NCBI RefSeq assembly: GCF_015206885.1 | Contig: NZ_JADEXY010000022.1 | Location: 1 to 37,554 of the forward strand | DNA from: Microcystis aeruginosa LEGE 91341 | Lineage (GTDB): Bacteria; Cyanobacteriota; Cyanobacteriia; Cyanobacteriales; Microcystaceae | Reading direction: 5' to 3' | Length of the DNA: 37,554 nt | Shown: one piece after another, positions 34,302 to 37,554 of the stretch | Layout: each line of letters begins with the position of its first letter | Numbering within the stretch: the first letter of the stretch is position 1 | Notes under the pieces: model-generated | What the model saw: only the letters and a program-made list of their open reading frames with translations | Told to the model about the DNA's origin: nothing | Databases searched by the model: none | Program-made: the position numbers and the translations under genes

Positions 34302-34325
34302 GGGTTTTCCGTTACAGGAAAACCC
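34302..34325. other. Perfect 9-bp inverted repeat
   Basis: GGGTTTTCC, six bases of loop, then GGAAAACCC. The purpose is not evident; it could be a protein-binding palindrome or a repeat-element end. Confidence 0.4.
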
Positions 34326-34332
34326 ACATATC

Positions 34333-34354
34333 GCACTTTTCATGTTACTGAGGT
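34333..34354. repeat. 22-bp direct repeat, copy 2
   Basis: It matches 33815-33836 at 20 of 22 positions; see that entry. Confidence 0.5.
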
Positions 34355-34430
34355 ATCGACAAGTTTTGCCAACAAAGGGCTTAAGCCCCTTGCCCATACC
34401 TCATTCTGATGAAAACTGCTATAATAATGC

Positions 34431-34502
34431 TCACTCAAAACTCAAAACTTAAAACTCAAAACTTAAAACTGATCACTGATAACTGATAACTGATCACTGA
34501 TA
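34431..34502. repeat. Short tandem repeat block
   Basis: Runs of CTCAAAA/CTTAAAA units give way to GATAACT/GATCACT units. Short arrays of this kind are common between genes in Microcystis and related cyanobacteria. The block ends immediately beside the RDD-family gene stop. Confidence 0.6.
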
Positions 34503-34503
34503 T

Positions 34504-35052
34504 TTATCTTCTCATTCTGCCCTTAACTTGATACCAAAGCCTTCTTAAACGTAGATCGAGAGAAAAACCCCGACGGGTGGGAATAACAATCGTGCCACCG
34601 ATGCGATCGTGGAAAGCGCGGTTAAATTGCTCATCGCCGATCGCCATACCACAATCGGCAAAAAGGGGCGAAGATAATAAAATCAAGCTTAAAGGATTGC
34701 CAAAAAAAGTATTTAACCCTACCATCATTAAAGCTGCCCCGCCACCAGCGATCGCCTCTCGTTTGCTTAACTCCAAAATTCCGGGTAAACGCTGAAGTCG
34801 TAGATCGATGATCTTCATATCCAAGGCCCAACGTCCTAAACTCTGACCCTGATTCTGCGCCACCAATAACACCCGCAAACACCACCAAATCAGGAGAAAA
34901 AGGAAAAACTGCAGTACAGGCGCACTATTAGCAAAGGAGCTTAAAAACCAGATCGAGGCAAAGTCGATCAGGAAAGCATAGGCCCGACGATCTAAGGGAA
35001 TTTTCGGAAATTTTTGCGGTAGATTATCTTCAGGCGGGATGGGGTAAACCAT
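34504..35052 (-). CDS. RDD family membrane protein
   Basis: A 182-aa integral membrane protein. RRAYAFLID (22-30) gives the Arg and Asp residues of the RDD domain, and HDRIGGTIV (about 148-156) matches the third conserved element. Two hydrophobic stretches lie between about 27 and 70 and another around 105-130. RDD proteins may act in ion or osmolyte transport, but most are uncharacterised. AAGAGGTC precedes the ATG. Confidence 0.8.
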   Translation of the reverse strand: MVYPIPPEDNLPQKFPKIPLDRRAYAFLIDFASIWFLSSFANSAPVLQFFLFLLIWWCLRVLLVAQNQGQSLGRWALDMKIIDLRLQRLPGILELSKREAIAGGGAALMMVGLNTFFGNPLSLILLSSPLFADCGMAIGDEQFNRAFHDRIGGTIVIPTRRGFSLDLRLRRLWYQVKGRMRR

Positions 35053-35218
35053 AAAAGACCTCTTGTAAAAATCAAAAATTGTTGTTAGGGTTAGGAGTCA
35101 GTAGCCAGTAGTCAGTAGTCAGGAGAATTAAGAATGAATAATAATCAGTTAAATGGTCTATTTACAGACTTTATGCCATTTAATCCTTATTTTTGCCGTT
35201 TTTGAACCCTGAAAAATT

Positions 35219-35453
<235 letters not shown>

Positions 35454-35697
35454 ATGCAAGAGGTTCAAAGTCAATTCTCGGAAAAATCCTGCGGTTTATC
35501 TTCTACTCTAATCGGGAAATTGGCAATTCTCGGATAGTTGTCCCTTGTCTTTTTTCTTCCCCTGTCTTGGAGTCTTCTGTCTGGGAGTCTCCTTGCCTAA
35601 CGGCAGATTTTTGATTTTTGCAGGAGATACAATTATTAATCGACTCGGAGATCTAAGCTACCATTGAGCAAAGGTAGCCCAGAATACAGGGATAATC

Positions 35698-36057
35698 ATG
35701 GAGCAAGATTCATTAACAACGGAGGTTATCCTAACCCATCCGCGGCAAAGTTTGGGAGAGATTCAATTGGATTGGATGCCACAACCGGGTAATTATTTGG
35801 CCTTAAAAGGACAAACCTACGCAGTTTTGGAACGTCACCACCAGTATCAATACAAGATTGGTGGCTATTGTTTACGCAAAATTTCCCTTTATGTACAAAC
35901 TGCTCCCACTCCTAACGAAAAAAGTTTGATTGAAGGACGTTGGGTGATGGGGGATGCTAGTTGTCGTTTTAACGCCAGATCCGAACTGTTGCGCTGTGCG
36001 ATTAACCCCTCCGGTCCCTGTCAAGATTGTCGTTTTTACGAAACTATTAACCCTTAA
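35698..36057 (+). CDS. Conserved cyanobacterial protein, unknown (DUF6464-like)
   Basis: A 119-aa protein. A beta-rich N-terminal half ([40 protein letters not shown]) is followed by a cysteine-bearing end, [31 protein letters not shown]. Four Cys in CxnCx9CxxC-like spacing suggest metal binding or disulphides. I believe it belongs to a cyanobacteria-specific family, possibly DUF6464. It is 47 bp before bioF on the same strand. Confidence 0.7.
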   Translation: MEQDSLTTEVILTHPRQSLGEIQLDWMPQPGNYLALKGQTYAVLERHHQYQYKIGGYCLRKISLYVQTAPTPNEKSLIEGRWVMGDASCRFNARSELLRCAINPSGPCQDCRFYETINP

Positions 36058-36104
36058 AAGAGCCTTTTTTGGCAATAATCTGGCTGTATATTGACAAATC
36101 GCCC

Positions 36105-37262
36105 ATGAATCATCCTTACTCTTGGATCGAGGATAGCTTAAAAACCCTCCATCGGGCCAATTGGTATCGAAGGGTTAAAACCATTCAAGGCCAGGGCGGA
36201 GCCGTTATAGAATTAGAGGGTCGATCGCTGATTAATTTTGCCAGTAATGATTATCTGGGATTAGCAGCCGATGAAAGAATGATCGCAGCAGCCATAGCAG
36301 CGACACAACGCTATGGAACTGGAAGCACCGGCTCGCGTCTATTAAGTGGACACCGAGATATTCATCGAGATCTAGAGTTAGCGATCGCATCCTTTAAAAA
36401 TAGCGAAGACGCGATCGTTTTTAGTTCGGGATATTTAGCCAATTTGGGGACAATTACCTGTTTAGTGGCGCAGAAAGACCTGATTTTAGGAGATCAATAC
36501 AATCACTCTAGCCTCAAAAATGGAGCCAAGTTAAGCGGTGCCACGGTGAAAGAATACCGGCACAATAGTCTCGAAGATTTAGAAAATCAGTTATTAGCCC
36601 ACCGTCATCACTATCGTCATTGTTTACTGCTCACTGATACAGTGTTTAGTATGGATGGGGATATCTGTCCCCTCGCGGGAATTCTCGCTCTAGCCGAGAT
36701 TTATAATTGTATGGTTTTGGTGGATGAGGCCCACGCTACCGGAGTTATGGGGGAAAATGGCACAGGTTGCGTGGAATATTGTGGTTGTCAGGGACGGGAA
36801 TTAATTCAGATGGGGACCCTGAGTAAAGCTTTAGGCAGTTTAGGGGGATATGTGACAGGAAGTGCCAAAATTATCGATTTTATCCGCAATCGCGCCGCCA
36901 CCTGGATTTATACTACCGGTTTATCCCCCGCCGACACCGCCGCCGCTAGAATGGCTTTAGAGATTATTCGTCTGGAACCGGAACGTCGCCAACGCCTACA
37001 CCAAAATATTAATTTTGTCAAGAGTAACTTAAATAATTTTAATATATTGCCTTCGGAAGCGGCGATTTTATGTTTACCAGTAGCCAATCCAGGTCAAGCC
37101 CTAGAATTATCGCAAAAACTACTAGAAAAAGGGATTTTTGCCCCCGCCATCCGTCCTCCTACCGTTCCCACCAGTCGTCTGCGATTTACTGCCATGGCCA
37201 CCCATAGCCTCGCCCATCTAGAGATTCTTGTCCAGTCTATTGGCGAATCTTTCCCTACATAA
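36105..37262 (+). CDS. bioF: 8-amino-7-oxononanoate synthase
   Basis: A PLP-dependent alpha-oxoamine synthase of about 385 aa. It joins alanine with pimeloyl-ACP/CoA in the first committed step of biotin ring assembly. Seen: [12 protein letters not shown] near the start, [29 protein letters not shown] (cofactor-binding Asp and His), and Lys241 in [12 protein letters not shown] as the Schiff-base lysine. The open frame extends back to TTG 36069, but ATG 36105 ([12 protein letters not shown]) fits the family N-terminus better, so I chose it. No other biotin gene is adjacent. Related enzymes (KBL, ALAS) share the fold, but the residues and length favour BioF. Confidence 0.88.
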   Translation: MNHPYSWIEDSLKTLHRANWYRRVKTIQGQGGAVIELEGRSLINFASNDYLGLAADERMIAAAIAATQRYGTGSTGSRLLSGHRDIHRDLELAIASFKNSEDAIVFSSGYLANLGTITCLVAQKDLILGDQYNHSSLKNGAKLSGATVKEYRHNSLEDLENQLLAHRHHYRHCLLLTDTVFSMDGDICPLAGILALAEIYNCMVLVDEAHATGVMGENGTGCVEYCGCQGRELIQMGTLSKALGSLGGYVTGSAKIIDFIRNRAATWIYTTGLSPADTAAARMALEIIRLEPERRQRLHQNINFVKSNLNNFNILPSEAAILCLPVANPGQALELSQKLLEKGIFAPAIRPPTVPTSRLRFTAMATHSLAHLEILVQSIGESFPT

Positions 37263-37347
37263 CCTGAGTTCGGGATAACGCTATCTCAGGGGACTGTGGG
37301 AAAACCTGTGCCAACTCTGGATTCTGACCCCTCCACAATTAAAGTTA
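37263..37347. other. Spacer between bioF and insertion sequence
   Basis: CCTGAG (37263) and CTCAGG (37285) could pair to form a stem just after the bioF stop, without a T-run. This may be a weak terminator or the end of the adjoining insertion sequence. Confidence 0.3.
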
Positions 37348-37554
37348 ATGACCGAGCTACTTCACCTAGAAGGAATTGTCGTTACCAATTATCAAATTAT
37401 TACCGATATAGGAATTGTTTTACATTGAGAAAATATGTCAAGAGAAAGCCAGTGCATTCATTGTGGAAGTAAAACGGAAAAAGTTCATCAAAACAATGAA
37501 TTAACAATCCGAGATTTACCCTTTGGAGAACAGGCATTATATCTGAGAATTAAT
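37348..37554 (+). pseudogene. ISL3-type transposase, 5' part, in-frame stop, runs off right edge
   Basis: From ATG 37348 the frame reads MTELLHLEGIVVTNYQ and meets TGA at 37426-37428. The same frame then continues with ATG 37435: MSRESQCIHCGSKTEKVHQN, followed by IRDLPFGEQALYLRIN. CxxC...RDLP is the N-terminal zinc-finger pattern of ISL3-family transposases, whose normal start is the earlier MTELL. The stop splits the protein, so the copy is probably inactive unless translation restarts at 37435. The rest lies beyond the window. Confidence 0.65.

Larger units (their letters stand above)
34117..34503. other. Repeat-rich spacer, no gene seen
   Basis: This gap holds a near-perfect GC hairpin at 34149-34175 (CCCCCACCGA / TCGGATGGGGG). 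It also has a perfect 9-bp stem, GGGTTTTCC at 34302 with GGAAAACCC at 34317, a GGGCTTAAGCCC palindrome (34377-34388), and tandem short units (AAAACTCA/AAAACTTA and ACTGATA types) at about 34431-34502. No coding frame is supported. Confidence 0.55.

Noticed and set aside
34431-34502. Possible CRISPR array
   Set aside because: The units are 7-8 bp and run directly into each other without unique spacers, so it is a simple tandem repeat.

Overview
The window looks like chromosome from a bloom-forming cyanobacterium, most likely Microcystis. The pointers are HIP1 octamers (GCGATCGC, for example at 17054 and 36381), an ArgZ/AgrE-type arginine dihydrolase, a DevBCA-type exporter, low-GC intergenic DNA with short tandem repeats, and many insertion-sequence fragments. 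The genus call rests on memory of such sequences, not on a search.

Left part (about 0.3-21.2 kb): an accessory natural-product locus built around an enediyne-type iterative polyketide synthase (2560 aa; KS-AT-ACP-KR-DH-PPTase followed by two hotdog thioesterase-like domains). With it are a BAHD-like acyltransferase, a membrane fatty-acid desaturase, a DUF1702 protein (the enediyne E3 family), three tandem FAD-dependent halogenase paralogues and a DevB/DevC/DevA-type ABC exporter. No E4 (UnbV) or E5 (UnbU) partner is visible. My inference is that the synthase makes a reduced or polyene chain that is desaturated, chlorinated several times, possibly acylated, and exported. Enediyne-type synthases have, to my recollection, been noticed in Microcystis before, but I know of no product for this arrangement. 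The locus is framed by transposon debris: an IS630-type fragment at the left edge, a TnpB fossil just beyond the synthase, and a repeated ~30-bp motif on each side of the halogenase block.

Middle part (21.3-25.1 kb): a PEP-CTERM surface protein, a repeat-bearing spacer, and ArgZ/AgrE, which links arginine breakdown to proline.

Right part (25.2-37.3 kb): ordinary cyanobacterial genes. These are a SWIM zinc-finger protein, sulfiredoxin, an HTH/GrpE-like protein, an M28 peptidase, a flavin amine oxidase, a sugar nucleotidyltransferase/phosphomannomutase-like fusion, a small membrane protein, tRNA-Arg(CCT), a coiled-coil protein, an RDD membrane protein, a small conserved cyanobacterial protein and BioF. 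The spacers carry MITE-like elements. The right edge enters an ISL3-type transposase whose frame contains a stop codon.
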